From Candidatus Melainabacteria bacterium (GTDB taxonomy: Bacteria > Cyanobacteriota > Vampirovibrionia > Obscuribacterales > Obscuribacteraceae), in NCBI GenBank assembly GCA_016212515.1, contig JACRFZ010000108.1, positions 1 through 64,000 of the forward strand: 64,000 bases of DNA, read 5' to 3'. The translations under genes and the position numbers were made by a program. The notes below the pieces were generated by a model, which saw only the letters and a list, made by a program, of their open reading frames with translations, searched no databases and was not told the origin of the DNA. Shown here piece after piece: positions 1 to 7,202 of this stretch. How positions within the stretch are numbered: the first letter of the stretch is position 1; the number at the start of each line of letters is the position of its first letter.

Positions 1-69
1 CTGGATGCCGTGGTCGAGAAGACGCAAAAATTCTTCGGCTGGCTCAGAAAAACACTGAAGTTCCAGTAA
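1..69 (+). CDS. C-terminal end of an unidentified protein (cut by window edge)
   Basis: Frame 1 is open from the first base to a TAA at 67-69, giving 22 residues ending in a basic, amphipathic stretch (KFFGWLRKTLKFQ). It converges on the hydrolase gene that ends at 72, two bases away. A 7-bp inverted repeat (TTCCAGT at 61-67, ACTGGAA at 75-81) spans both stop codons and may terminate one or both genes, although no T-run follows. An open frame this short can occur by chance, so the gene is only likely; no function can be given. Confidence 0.35.
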   Translation: MDAVVEKTQKFFGWLRKTLKFQ

Positions 70-71
70 TT

Positions 72-890
72 TCAACTGGAAGTTGAGTTTCTCGCCATTT
101 CACTTTCTATATCAGCGGTCAGACCTTCCGTGGAGCCGGCAGCCAACTTGCCGTCCAGACCATCCATAAGCCAGGTATTGAATTCACGTTCATGGGTATC
201 CATGAAGTTATGACCGGCAAGTTCGAAGATCTTTAGCGTGGACTTGGGCAAAAGTTCATGCAACCGCACGGCATAATGGCAGGGCGCCACCGGATCAAAA
301 CGGCCGGCGGCCAGATGCAAGGGACAGGCTACTTGAGGCGGTTTGGCCAGAAAATCTACGCCTTCGAAGTTGTGCATGATCTGTTCGAGGGCATGGCGCT
401 CGGTTTCAATCAATGTGCGAGGACGAAAGGACCAGTTTTTATGCAAGCCGCTCTTTTTGATGCCATTGTATCCGGTGCGCATGAAGACACGAAAAGCAAG
501 CGAAACCGGCTTCAGAACACGGGCCGGCAAACCGGCAGCAAAAACCATGGCAAACAGCTCCGGCGACGATACGGCCATGGAAACACTGATGATGGCGCCC
601 AGAGAATGACCGACAAAGACACAAGGGAAAGTAATATCACTGCCTTGAATGGTCTCGGTTACATCTTCAATATGTACAGCCAGATCGGTTTTCTCTCCCG
701 GCTCCGGCGAAGAGCCGTGCCCACGCAAATCGACTGTATAGCAGCGGTGCCCCAGTTCAAGCATCTGCGAAATTTGAGCGGCCCACATATCGCTTTTTGA
801 GCCGGTACCATGGATAAAGAGAATATCAAGAGGCTTCTGGGCAGCCTTATCAAGGTTGCTGGCCGTATGCGTCTTTAAAACAAGCTTCAA
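72..890 (-). CDS. Alpha/beta-fold hydrolase
   Basis: A 272-aa cytoplasmic alpha/beta hydrolase. Visible features are the oxyanion-side HGTG motif near residue 27, the nucleophile elbow GHSLG near residue 94, an acidic-residue motif RFDPVAP near residue 195 and the catalytic His in AGHNFMD near residue 227. The start is a TTG with a GAGG Shine-Dalgarno about 8 nt upstream. The gene follows the MGDG-synthase-like gene by 14 nt, so the two are probably co-transcribed and it may act on a lipid or ester, but the substrate cannot be read from the sequence. The family includes esterases, lipases and haloperoxidase-like enzymes. Confidence 0.85.
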   Translation of the reverse strand: MKLVLKTHTASNLDKAAQKPLDILFIHGTGSKSDMWAAQISQMLELGHRCYTVDLRGHGSSPEPGEKTDLAVHIEDVTETIQGSDITFPCVFVGHSLGAIISVSMAVSSPELFAMVFAAGLPARVLKPVSLAFRVFMRTGYNGIKKSGLHKNWSFRPRTLIETERHALEQIMHNFEGVDFLAKPPQVACPLHLAAGRFDPVAPCHYAVRLHELLPKSTLKIFELAGHNFMDTHEREFNTWLMDGLDGKLAAGSTEGLTADIESEMARNSTSS

Positions 891-904
891 AAGACACGCC
901 TCAA

Positions 905-2218
905 CTAAACCGATCCGGTCATTTCCAGATCCATGTCTTTGCCGGGTTTATCGCTCTTTCGGGCAGACGGCAACTCCACACCGGCCAGGGCAAGCAGCTT
1001 CCTGGCAATATCAAAAGAGGCATCTACCTTATCGAGTTGGTGCACTGTCGGCAGAGGAGCCGGCTCACCATCCGAGCGCAGGCGCAAGTTCTCTACTACC
1101 GGCACAATGTCGTCGGCTTGTTCAATGTCATAGGCCAGCCCCTGGCTGACCAACATGCGCGCTGTGCCTAGTTCTTGCGGCATCGGCTTGGTGATCATGT
1201 CTATGGCCATGGGCAATCTTCTGGCAATGGCCTCGAAAGAGGTCAAGCCACCAGCTTTGGTGACCATCAAGTCGGAAGCAGCCATAACATCGGACATGCG
1301 ATCGTGGAAGGGCAGCACCGCGGTTGGTACCTTCGACTTGCGCATCTCGCGCTTCAATGTCTCATAGAGCTGCTTGTTATGACCGCATAGGAAGATTACT
1401 TGTATCTTGCGGCGCACATTGGACAGTGCCCTATAAATGGAAAGCAAATTACCGCCGCCGGCCCAACCGGCATTAATACAAATGGTTGGCAGATCGGCTG
1501 TCAGACCTAAGTGCTTACGAAACTCACCGGGGCTACTGGAAGCAGGAGTGCGAAAATCCGGGTGCACCGGCATGCCCATAATGACGATCTTGTTTTTATC
1601 AACACCCAGATCGATCAGACGCTTACGGGCCAGATCGTTGGGAACTATGGTGAGAAGCGCGTCGGGACAGGCCCAGCCACTCCAGAAATCGCCGTTGGGA
1701 TCGGTGACCACGGTAATCAACTTGGTGCGATCTTTCAAACCCAACTCTTTGAGAGAGCGAGCCAAATACTGGTTCGACATGGGATGCACCGAAACCAGCA
1801 CGTCGGGAGAGTGCTCCTTAACATATTTATTCAAATAAGGTCTGGTAATCTGCCATCCCATTTCGGAATCGTTCGGCTTGAAAGTTTCGATGAACCAGTA
1901 GTAGTACTTCATAGCGCTCTGCTGGTGGCGCAACAAGTAGTTGTACAGTTCAACAAAGCGACGGTTTAAAGGGTGAGAGTTCTCCACCACATTTTCCACA
2001 AAAACCTGCACCGGCTTTGATGGCGTACCGGCGGGAAATTCTTCCTTTAAGACATGATGTATGGCAGCCTCGATCGCTTCGGTAGCACTGCGGTGGCCGC
2101 CACCGGTATCGGAGAACATCAAACATATTTTCGCAGGACGTCCGTCAGTGGTCTCTTTTGAACTTGGATTCAAGAGCCTTTTCCTCACTTGCTTTGGTCG
2201 AGAGCGGGTACTGCGCAT
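905..2218 (-). CDS. MGDG synthase / processive diacylglycerol glycosyltransferase family (GT28)
   Basis: A 437-aa GT-B glycosyltransferase. The N-terminal half carries SDTGGGHRSATEAI (near residue 35), the hallmark of the MGDG-synthase N-terminal domain shared with UgtP. The C-terminal half resembles the GT28/MurG UDP-sugar-binding domain: VTKAGGLTSFEAIARRLP near residue 325 matches the donor-binding loop. The family transfers a sugar from a UDP-sugar to diacylglycerol on the cytoplasmic membrane face; whether glucose or galactose is used here is unknown. The protein starts at ATG with a basic N-terminus (RSTRSRPKQVRKR) that could bind membrane. It is the first gene of a probable two-gene operon with the hydrolase and is divergent from the gene at 2299. 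Confidence 0.85.
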   Translation of the reverse strand: MRSTRSRPKQVRKRLLNPSSKETTDGRPAKICLMFSDTGGGHRSATEAIEAAIHHVLKEEFPAGTPSKPVQVFVENVVENSHPLNRRFVELYNYLLRHQQSAMKYYYWFIETFKPNDSEMGWQITRPYLNKYVKEHSPDVLVSVHPMSNQYLARSLKELGLKDRTKLITVVTDPNGDFWSGWACPDALLTIVPNDLARKRLIDLGVDKNKIVIMGMPVHPDFRTPASSSPGEFRKHLGLTADLPTICINAGWAGGGNLLSIYRALSNVRRKIQVIFLCGHNKQLYETLKREMRKSKVPTAVLPFHDRMSDVMAASDLMVTKAGGLTSFEAIARRLPMAIDMITKPMPQELGTARMLVSQGLAYDIEQADDIVPVVENLRLRSDGEPAPLPTVHQLDKVDASFDIARKLLALAGVELPSARKSDKPGKDMDLEMTGSV

Positions 2219-2298
2219 ACCGGCAAACCGGCATAAAATCGTACAAAGGGGGCATTTTCTGCTAAAATCGGCAAAACATCGTACTAACCTTGAAAATA

Positions 2299-3819
2299 AT
2301 GTACCATCAAAACCGGCAATCGCTTAGTCTTTCCGCAAAAGAAATCAAACCCCTGGGGGGACGAAACAGGTTAGCGCACTGGCTCCTGAGCGCGGCTTTC
2401 ATAGCCAACGGGCTGGCCGTACCGGCATTGGCGAATTCGGCCCTGGCCAACCCCGGGCGCCTGACATCCCCGCAAACTGAAGCCACTTCCTCTTCCCTGG
2501 TCACAGACGGGGTTTCCAAGCAATTCCCCAGCCTACCGGCGGGACGCACCCTGCGTCATCGCCCCAGCGATGTAAAGATATACGAGTACGACCAGACCCC
2601 CATAGGCGAGCGCAGTCCATTTCTCATGGTGCACGGACTGAGAGGGGAATACTGGCCCTATTTCCGCTGGCAGAAAGTAGCCGAGCGCCTGACCAAGAAT
2701 CAGGAATTCAATTCTCTTTACAAGGTCTACATGGTCCGCTATTCGAGCCTGGACCGCATCGAAGAAGTGCTGCCCAAATTCAAGGAGGCCTTCAACAGCC
2801 TGTATGAATACGGCGGTAAAAAGCCAATCGGCATGATCGCCCTCAGCATGGGCGGCAATCTTTCTTACCAAGCTTTTACAGACAAAGAAATTGAGCCCAA
2901 GGTCAAACTCTTACTGACCATGGGTACGCCCTTCCACGGCTCACCACTCTTCTGCCGCGACTGGCTGGCCTATACGGTCTACAAGAGGCTTTCCTGGCCC
3001 TGGAGCCGCATCGACCACAATCTGGCCTTCAAGCTCTATTTCAAAAAGAATCCCAACCTGCAAAACGATCTGACCTGGGACAATGCCGACGCGGCCATCC
3101 CGGACGTCGGCAAGTTCTGGTCCAAACTTCCCTTTGGACCGAGCGGCAAACTTACCATAGAAAGCACTTTGAATGAGCGCCTACTGAAGGTCAATACCAC
3201 GCCTGCCAGAAGAGAGAAGCTCATCACCTATGGTGGCTATATAGTCAATCCTTATCTGGCACCAAGAGCCAAGCGTTACCTGGAAAACGCCTTTATGTAT
3301 CCGCTTTTTCTGGTGTCAACGACCTTTCCGGCTCATTTCGCCAGAGAGCATCCGGTTCTGGAAATGCTCAATCGCGACATAGCCAATATTCAAGTGCCCA
3401 AGTCAGTGGCAAAAACTGCCGGTACACCCTTTGTCTATGTCCTGAACGACGGCATCACGCCGGTCTCCAGTGCTATCTTCCTGCCGCCCGATGTGGCTAA
3501 GCAAAACTATGTAGCCAGAGAATTAGACGTGGAAAAATTGAAGGGCCGCCTTGACGTTGGCCGCGCCAGGGTCTTCCGCAACGTCGATCACCTCACCTTT
3601 ATCGACGGCGTGCGTCCGGTTCTGCCCCTGGTAGCGTCCTACCAACAGATCAAAGACGAACTCAACCCGCAGGAAACTCCCCGGGACATGTTCGGCTGGA
3701 TACTGGGCGACATTATGGCCGCCGATGCCGAAGAAGCAGCACGCCTGGCCAAAAAAACCGAACCATCGGCAGAACCATCCAAGCAAGCCAAAGACATGGT
3801 TGAAACCTCCAGTCAGTAA
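2299..3819 (+). CDS. Exported alpha/beta hydrolase (lipase-like)
   Basis: About 506 aa from ATG 2299; a TTG at 2290 is the other in-frame start and neither has a clear ribosome site. A signal-peptide-like segment (HWLLSAAFIANGLAVPALA) lies near residues 28-46, followed by a Ser/Pro/Thr-rich linker, so the enzyme probably acts outside the cytoplasmic membrane. Then come FLMVHGLRGEYWPYF (oxyanion region), the nucleophile elbow ALSMGG, and a late YVLNDGITP / NVDHLTFIDG pair that could hold the acidic residue and His. The HGxxG plus SMGG arrangement fits lipases of the PGAP1/LipA-like superfamily. The C-terminus is charged and low complexity (AEEAARLAKK...). Substrate unknown. Confidence 0.75.
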   Translation: MYHQNRQSLSLSAKEIKPLGGRNRLAHWLLSAAFIANGLAVPALANSALANPGRLTSPQTEATSSSLVTDGVSKQFPSLPAGRTLRHRPSDVKIYEYDQTPIGERSPFLMVHGLRGEYWPYFRWQKVAERLTKNQEFNSLYKVYMVRYSSLDRIEEVLPKFKEAFNSLYEYGGKKPIGMIALSMGGNLSYQAFTDKEIEPKVKLLLTMGTPFHGSPLFCRDWLAYTVYKRLSWPWSRIDHNLAFKLYFKKNPNLQNDLTWDNADAAIPDVGKFWSKLPFGPSGKLTIESTLNERLLKVNTTPARREKLITYGGYIVNPYLAPRAKRYLENAFMYPLFLVSTTFPAHFAREHPVLEMLNRDIANIQVPKSVAKTAGTPFVYVLNDGITPVSSAIFLPPDVAKQNYVARELDVEKLKGRLDVGRARVFRNVDHLTFIDGVRPVLPLVASYQQIKDELNPQETPRDMFGWILGDIMAADAEEAARLAKKTEPSAEPSKQAKDMVETSSQ

Positions 3820-3943
3820 AACTTTCAATTTACTTTCCGCAACTTGTCATTGACCACTGTCGATGACGCCCTTAGCATGGAAAAGACTTAGACAGAAACT
3901 TTCAGGACCGACCTTACTGTGTTCAGACCCGCCACAAAGACGA

Positions 3944-4018
3944 ATGACGACAAAAATGATAATCGCCCCGGCGGTTCTTTTTGTCTTATCTTCTTTCGGG
4001 TATGAGTTGAGCAGTTAG
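3944..4018 (+). CDS. Possible 24-codon leader ORF upstream of aspS
   Basis: ATG at 3944 opens a 24-residue frame ending at TAG 4016-4018. The middle is hydrophobic (APAVLFVLSSF). It runs through the first hairpin of the proposed aspS leader. There is no good Shine-Dalgarno and no Asp or Asn codon, so a classical amino-acid-starvation attenuator for AspRS is not supported. It may be a chance ORF, or translation across the hairpin could matter independently of codon content. Confidence 0.2.
   Translation: MTTKMIIAPAVLFVLSSFGYELSS
3962..3975 (+). promoter_or_regulatory. Upstream hairpin of the aspS leader (possible anti-antiterminator)
   Basis: ATCGC (3962-3966) can pair with GCGGT (3971-3975) around a 4-nt loop, followed by TTCTTTTT. 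It could be a weak terminator for the lipase gene. It also sequesters CGGCGGTT (3969-3976), which is complementary over 8 bp (one G-U) to GACCGCCG (4044-4051), the 5' arm of the terminator just before aspS. The three segments therefore have the mutually exclusive geometry of an attenuator. GC-rich words of this kind are common in the window, so chance pairing remains possible. Confidence 0.35.
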
Positions 4019-4043
4019 CCTGAAAAAACAAAGAGCAAAGAGA

Positions 4044-4076
4044 GACCGCCGACATCAGTCAGCGGTCGTTTTTTTT
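4044..4076 (+). terminator. Intrinsic terminator 26 nt before the aspS start
   Basis: GACCGC (4044-4049) pairs with GCGGTC (4062-4067); inside, GAC (4051-4053) pairs with GTC (4058-4060) around ATCA. A run of eight T (4069-4076) follows. This is a well-formed Rho-independent terminator lying between any upstream promoter and the aspS ribosome site (AGGAG at 4091). It either ends the lipase transcript, with the aspS promoter hidden behind it, or attenuates aspS. Confidence 0.8.
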
Positions 4077-4102
4077 GCATTGAATCACGCAGGAGAAAAA
4101 TT

Positions 4103-5419
4103 ATGGAAGAACAGTACACCAGGACGGAAGCAGCCGCCCTGAAGAGCCGGAAGGTAGCAAATGGCGAGAAGGTAGTGCTCCAGGGTCACATTCAATCCAT
4201 TCGGCAGCTTGGCCAGCTGTCCTTTCTCAATCTGCGCGACTTAAGCGGTCAGGTTCAGCTTCTGGTGGAAGGCAGCGAGCTTATGGAAGCACTGAAGGTC
4301 AAAGATCTCTTGCCGGAGACGCCGGTAAGAGTCTGGGGCACGGTGCAAGCCCAACCCAATCCGGAAGTGCATCTCACGGCCCTGGAAAGCCTGGCCGTAG
4401 TGAGCCCTGCGCCGGTGGAGGTAGGCAAGAACGCCAAAATCGAAAAGCTCTCGGCCGGAGCGCTCTTCGACTATCGCCCTCTCACTTTGCGCAACGAGAA
4501 GGTAAGGGCCATCTTTAAGATAGAGGCGGAAATCCTCAAAGCCTTCCGGGAGTTTCTCGGAAAGTCAGGCTTCACGGAAATTCACTCTCCTAAGATTGTA
4601 GCAACCGGCACTGAAGGCGGTGCCAACCTCTTCTGCCTCGACTACTTCTCCAGACCGGCCTATCTAGCCCAAAGTCCACAGTTCTACAAACAGATGTTGG
4701 TAGCCGTCTTCGAAAGAGTCTTCGAAGTCGGACCAGTCTATCGCGCCGAGGAGCATGAGACCACCCGGCACCTGAACGAATACATCAGCCTGGACTTTGA
4801 GATGGGCTTTATAAGCGGCATTGCCGACCTTATCGCCTTGCAGCAAGAATTGCTCAAGCATATTTTTGCTCACCTAAAAGAACACTGCGCCTTCGAATTA
4901 GGGCTCTATCAAGCCGTCCTGCCGGTCATAGAAGAGCCGATCCCACAACTGGAACTGGCGGAGGCCGTCTCGATCTTGAAAGAGAAGTACAACTGGCAGA
5001 GTGTCTCCAGCAAAGACCTCGATGCTGAGGGAGAAAAACTAATATGCCGACACATCTTCGAGGAGACCGGCATGGAGCTCGTCTACATAACCAACTATCC
5101 CCATTTGATTCGCCCCTTCTACGCCATGAAAGAAGAGGGCGGCTCCGGCTCCAAGAGCTTCGACCTGCTCTTTCGTGGACTGGAAATCACAACAGGAGGA
5201 CAGCGAATTCACCAGTACGGCGAGCTGAAAGCTTCTATGGAGGAAAGAGGCCTTCAAACGGAACAATTCAATGACTATCTAATGGCCTTCAAGCACGGTA
5301 TGCCGCCCCATGGCGGTCTGGCAATCGGGCTGGAGCGTCTCACCAAGCAACTATTGTCCCTGGCCTCGGTGAAGCAGGCCGCCCTCTTTCCCCGGGACCG
5401 CAATCGCCTCACCCCTTAA
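4103..5419 (+). CDS. aspS: Aspartyl-tRNA synthetase, archaeal type
   Basis: A 438-aa class II synthetase that charges tRNA(Asp), and possibly tRNA(Asn), with aspartate. An N-terminal OB anticodon-binding domain (residues ~20-105) is followed by the catalytic core. Motif 2 region is FEVGPVYRAEEHETTRHLNEY, the Asp-binding loop is YLAQSPQFYKQ, and motif 3 is GLAIGLERLTKQLL. It ends in LFPRDRNRLTP like archaeal AspRS, and its length (~430-440) matches that type, not bacterial AspRS (~590, with a GAD insertion). The OB position that is Trp in a discriminating archaeal enzyme appears to be Gln here (GHIQSIRQLG), which fits, but does not prove, a non-discriminating enzyme needing GatCAB. Start ATG has AGGAG 7 nt upstream. 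The 3' end overlaps the convergent ATP-grasp gene by 11 bp. Confidence 0.93.
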   Translation: MEEQYTRTEAAALKSRKVANGEKVVLQGHIQSIRQLGQLSFLNLRDLSGQVQLLVEGSELMEALKVKDLLPETPVRVWGTVQAQPNPEVHLTALESLAVVSPAPVEVGKNAKIEKLSAGALFDYRPLTLRNEKVRAIFKIEAEILKAFREFLGKSGFTEIHSPKIVATGTEGGANLFCLDYFSRPAYLAQSPQFYKQMLVAVFERVFEVGPVYRAEEHETTRHLNEYISLDFEMGFISGIADLIALQQELLKHIFAHLKEHCAFELGLYQAVLPVIEEPIPQLELAEAVSILKEKYNWQSVSSKDLDAEGEKLICRHIFEETGMELVYITNYPHLIRPFYAMKEEGGSGSKSFDLLFRGLEITTGGQRIHQYGELKASMEERGLQTEQFNDYLMAFKHGMPPHGGLAIGLERLTKQLLSLASVKQAALFPRDRNRLTP

Positions 5420-6332
5420 GGGTGCGCAGACGCTCCTGGATAGCGCGGGCGAAGCGTTCGGCCGCGCCTTCTTTCATCGATAGAAAGAGAGAAGGCTCGG
5501 TCAGCTCCAGCTCAAGCAGGAGCGCACCGCCGGGGGCGGAAGCGGGCACCAGATCGACCCGGGCATAAAGCGGCGGCATAGGCAAAGTAGCAAGTACGCG
5601 CAAGGCCAGATCTATTTCCGCCGGTTCGGCCTCCAGCGGGCTTTCTCCGGCCTGTCCGGCCACAGCCAGATGCTGAAAGGCCGATTTGGATACGGCATGG
5701 GAAAACTCACCATCGATGAAGACCAAGGCCCGCTCGCGCTCCTTCTCGACCTGAGACAAATAGGGCTGCAAGAGTACGTCTCCGTCCGGAGAGTGCTCGC
5801 GCAAATACTGCATATGGGCAAGCATGGTCTTCAATGCGGCGCCACCATCGGCGGCATCAAGATGTACTTTCTTCACACCCCAGGTAGCCAGGCCGACTGC
5901 CGGTTTTACAATGAATGTCCCGGCACCGGCAAAACCCTCTTCAAACAGAAGTGCAAGCCGAGAAAGCAAGCTCTTGGGGCTCAGCTCTTCCCGCTTCTCC
6001 ACTACCACCGTCGGACAGACAGGCAGGCCGCGTCGGGCAAGTTCGCATAAATAGGTCTTCTTGAGATTACCCTGCACCATTACCAGGGGGTTGAGGAGAT
6101 GGGAGCAAGCCGCCACCTCTTCCAGAAAACTGCGGAAGAGCGGCAAATGCATGTGGTAATTCCAGCAGGAGCGCAGCACCGTAATCTTGCTTTCCCGGAA
6201 AGCCTGAGCGCCGCTCAACCAATCGGTTGTGGTGCAATCAAGCCCGCGCTCTCTCAAAATATCAAGGGCGAGCTGGTCGTCCGGATCGCCAAGCGGTAGC
6301 CCGTCGTAAGTGACGAAAGTTACATCTGCCAT
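5409..6332 (-). CDS. ATP-grasp family ligase-like protein
   Basis: A 307-aa protein resembling the glutathione-synthetase/RimK-like ATP-grasp superfamily. The N-terminal domain ends near VLRSCWNYH (residue ~55). The ATP-grasp core shows GTFIVKPAVG (nucleotide-binding Lys, residue ~140), VLLQPYLSQVEKERERALVFIDGEFSHAVSK and the metal-binding end ARVDLVPA...LLLELELTEPSLF. RSCWNYH...NP and the D/E-L-E pattern resemble uncharacterised ATP-grasp proteins near the cycloserine ligase DcsG. It would join an acid and an amine using ATP, but substrates are unknown. It converges on aspS with an 11-bp overlap and stands alone otherwise. Confidence 0.75.
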   Translation of the reverse strand: MADVTFVTYDGLPLGDPDDQLALDILRERGLDCTTTDWLSGAQAFRESKITVLRSCWNYHMHLPLFRSFLEEVAACSHLLNPLVMVQGNLKKTYLCELARRGLPVCPTVVVEKREELSPKSLLSRLALLFEEGFAGAGTFIVKPAVGLATWGVKKVHLDAADGGAALKTMLAHMQYLREHSPDGDVLLQPYLSQVEKERERALVFIDGEFSHAVSKSAFQHLAVAGQAGESPLEAEPAEIDLALRVLATLPMPPLYARVDLVPASAPGGALLLELELTEPSLFLSMKEGAAERFARAIQERLRTLKG

Positions 6333-6440
6333 AGGTTTCGAAGATTCTCACAACCACTGAAGTCTGATCATGAGACCACAGACCGGAGTGCACCGGAGCA
6401 AGGTTAACCAGATATCAGGTGTATAGCGGCAAGATTAACT

Positions 6441-6467
6441 TTGCTTTCACTTGCTTTAGCGTATACT
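6441..6467 (+). promoter_or_regulatory. Likely promoter for the structured leader and trx-like gene
   Basis: A near-consensus -10, TATACT, lies at 6462-6467. The -35 is weak (TTGCTT at 6441-6446 with a 15-bp spacer). Transcription would start near 6474 and give a ~330-nt untranslated leader. Confidence 0.4.
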
Positions 6468-6513
6468 TCTGTTAAGGGAAGCGTTAAGCTTTTCGTCACA
6501 ATTGTCGACCACC

Positions 6514-6621
6514 CCCGAGAGACTTGCTTTCAAATCAGGGCATCCTGTCTGCAGTAAGTTTAAAGGCGAGTGGGCGTCAAGGGCGTCACTTCAAGACGAA
6601 GACTTAATCTCGCCTCTCGGG
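6514..6621 (+). ncRNA. Predicted three-way-junction RNA in the leader (riboswitch-like)
   Basis: Three nested helices fit without conflict. P1 is CCCGAGA (6514-6520) with TCTCGGG (6615-6621). P2 is ACTTGCT (6522-6528) with AGTAAGT (6553-6559), one G-U, enclosing AGG-GCAT-CCT. P3 is GGCGAG (6565-6570) with CTCGCC (6609-6614), capped by CGTC/GACG (6584-6598) and GTC/GAC. The joining segments are 1, 5 and 0 nt, a compact junction typical of aptamers. I did not recognise a known riboswitch, 6S, SRP or RNase P motif. It is a hand-folded prediction without covariation support. Confidence 0.45.
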
Positions 6622-6659
6622 CATTCTTCGGTAAGCAACCACCCCTCCTGCAGCCATCT

Positions 6660-6709
6660 AGCTGAACAGGAACCTCGTTATAGGTCCGCTCCTCATAAAT
6701 TGCTCAGCT
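6660..6709 (+). ncRNA. Second hairpin domain of the leader
   Basis: AGCTGA (6660-6665) pairs with TCAGCT (6704-6709). Inside, AGGA (6668-6671) pairs with TCCT (6690-6693) and ACCT (6672-6675) with AGGT (6682-6685) around a CGTTAT loop. It lies between the three-way junction and the ribosome site, where an expression platform would be expected, but no alternative pairing with the AGGAGG was found. Confidence 0.35.
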
Positions 6710-6803
6710 TGAGGGCAGCCCAGGCAACCATCCCAGTAATTCAATCTCGGGGTCAACTTTGTTTGGTCCTTTTTCATTTCCTTTCTCAGGAGGAACTATC
6801 TTA

Positions 6804-7061
6804 ATGCGTATTGAACTCGTCTACTCGCCAGGCTGCAGCGACTACAAAAGTGCTCTGCACAAACTTGAATACATCATCGCGGAAGAGAGACTGCCCTTGC
6901 CGGTGGAGCTTGTCGAAGATTCCATCTGCCAGACACCCTCGGTGCGAATCGACGGTGAAATCGTTGAAAAAGGTCGCCCGGCTTCCTGCCTTGAGCATAT
7001 TCGCGACATATTGAGACGCAAGTGGCACGACCTCACCCTCGCACCCCTGGGTTGCCCCTAA
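6804..7061 (+). CDS. Small thioredoxin-fold (glutaredoxin-like) protein
   Basis: An 85-aa protein from ATG 6804, chosen because AGGAGG lies 9 nt upstream; a longer frame from 6759 would bury that site. MRIELVYSPGCSDY places one Cys after the first beta strand where thioredoxins have CxxC. QTPSVRIDGEIVE has the strand-Pro motif (TPSVRIDG) that marks the cis-Pro side of the thioredoxin fold. Further Cys occur mid-protein (SICQTP), at ASCLEH and at the C-terminal GCP. It resembles small glutaredoxin-like or DUF2703-type proteins. Redox role or metal binding is inferred; the missing second active-site Cys argues against a dithiol disulfide reductase. It is monocistronic, with a leader of its own and a strong terminator. 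Confidence 0.7.
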   Translation: MRIELVYSPGCSDYKSALHKLEYIIAEERLPLPVELVEDSICQTPSVRIDGEIVEKGRPASCLEHIRDILRRKWHDLTLAPLGCP

Positions 7062-7090
7062 ATCCACACAGACAACACCATAAGATCCGC

Positions 7091-7118
7091 AAAGAGACCC
7101 GCCCCGGCGGGTCTCTTT
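7091..7118 (+). terminator. Strong intrinsic terminator
   Basis: AAAGAGACCCGC (7091-7102) pairs perfectly with GCGGGTCTCTTT (7107-7118) around a 4-nt loop, 29 bp after the trx-like stop. The arms end in A and T runs, so it could work in both directions. Confidence 0.9.
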
Positions 7119-7202
7119 ATGTGGCAGGCTTAAGGACCAGAGGGGCGTCAGGAGCTATTATTGACTACCTGAAACCAGCAAGAAATAGCCGCCACAAAGC
7201 GA

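Larger units (their letters stand above)
6333..6803. other. 470-bp intergenic region with promoter and structured leader
   Basis: No convincing protein gene is present; a TTG-started frame at 6502 has unlike-protein composition and crosses the downstream start. The region holds a likely promoter near 6462, a three-way-junction fold at 6514-6621, a second hairpin domain at 6660-6709 and a strong ribosome site (AGGAGG, 6789-6794) for the gene at 6804. The first ~100 bp is also upstream of the ATP-grasp gene on the minus strand and should hold its promoter; I could not pick one. Confidence 0.6.

Noticed and set aside
3944-4018. Classical Asp/Asn-codon attenuation of aspS
   Set aside because: The leader ORF has no Asp or Asn codon. 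A T-box was also considered, but the conserved AGGGTGG-type sequence is absent.
6474-6760. Known large RNAs (RNase P RNA, tmRNA, SRP RNA, 6S RNA) in the leader
   Set aside because: None of their conserved sequences was found; a tag-peptide frame or an SRP GGAAG/GCAG tetraloop region is missing.
6502-6804. 100-codon ORF starting with TTG in the leader region
   Set aside because: Composition does not look like a protein, there is no ribosome site, and it lies across predicted RNA helices and the AGGAGG of the next gene.
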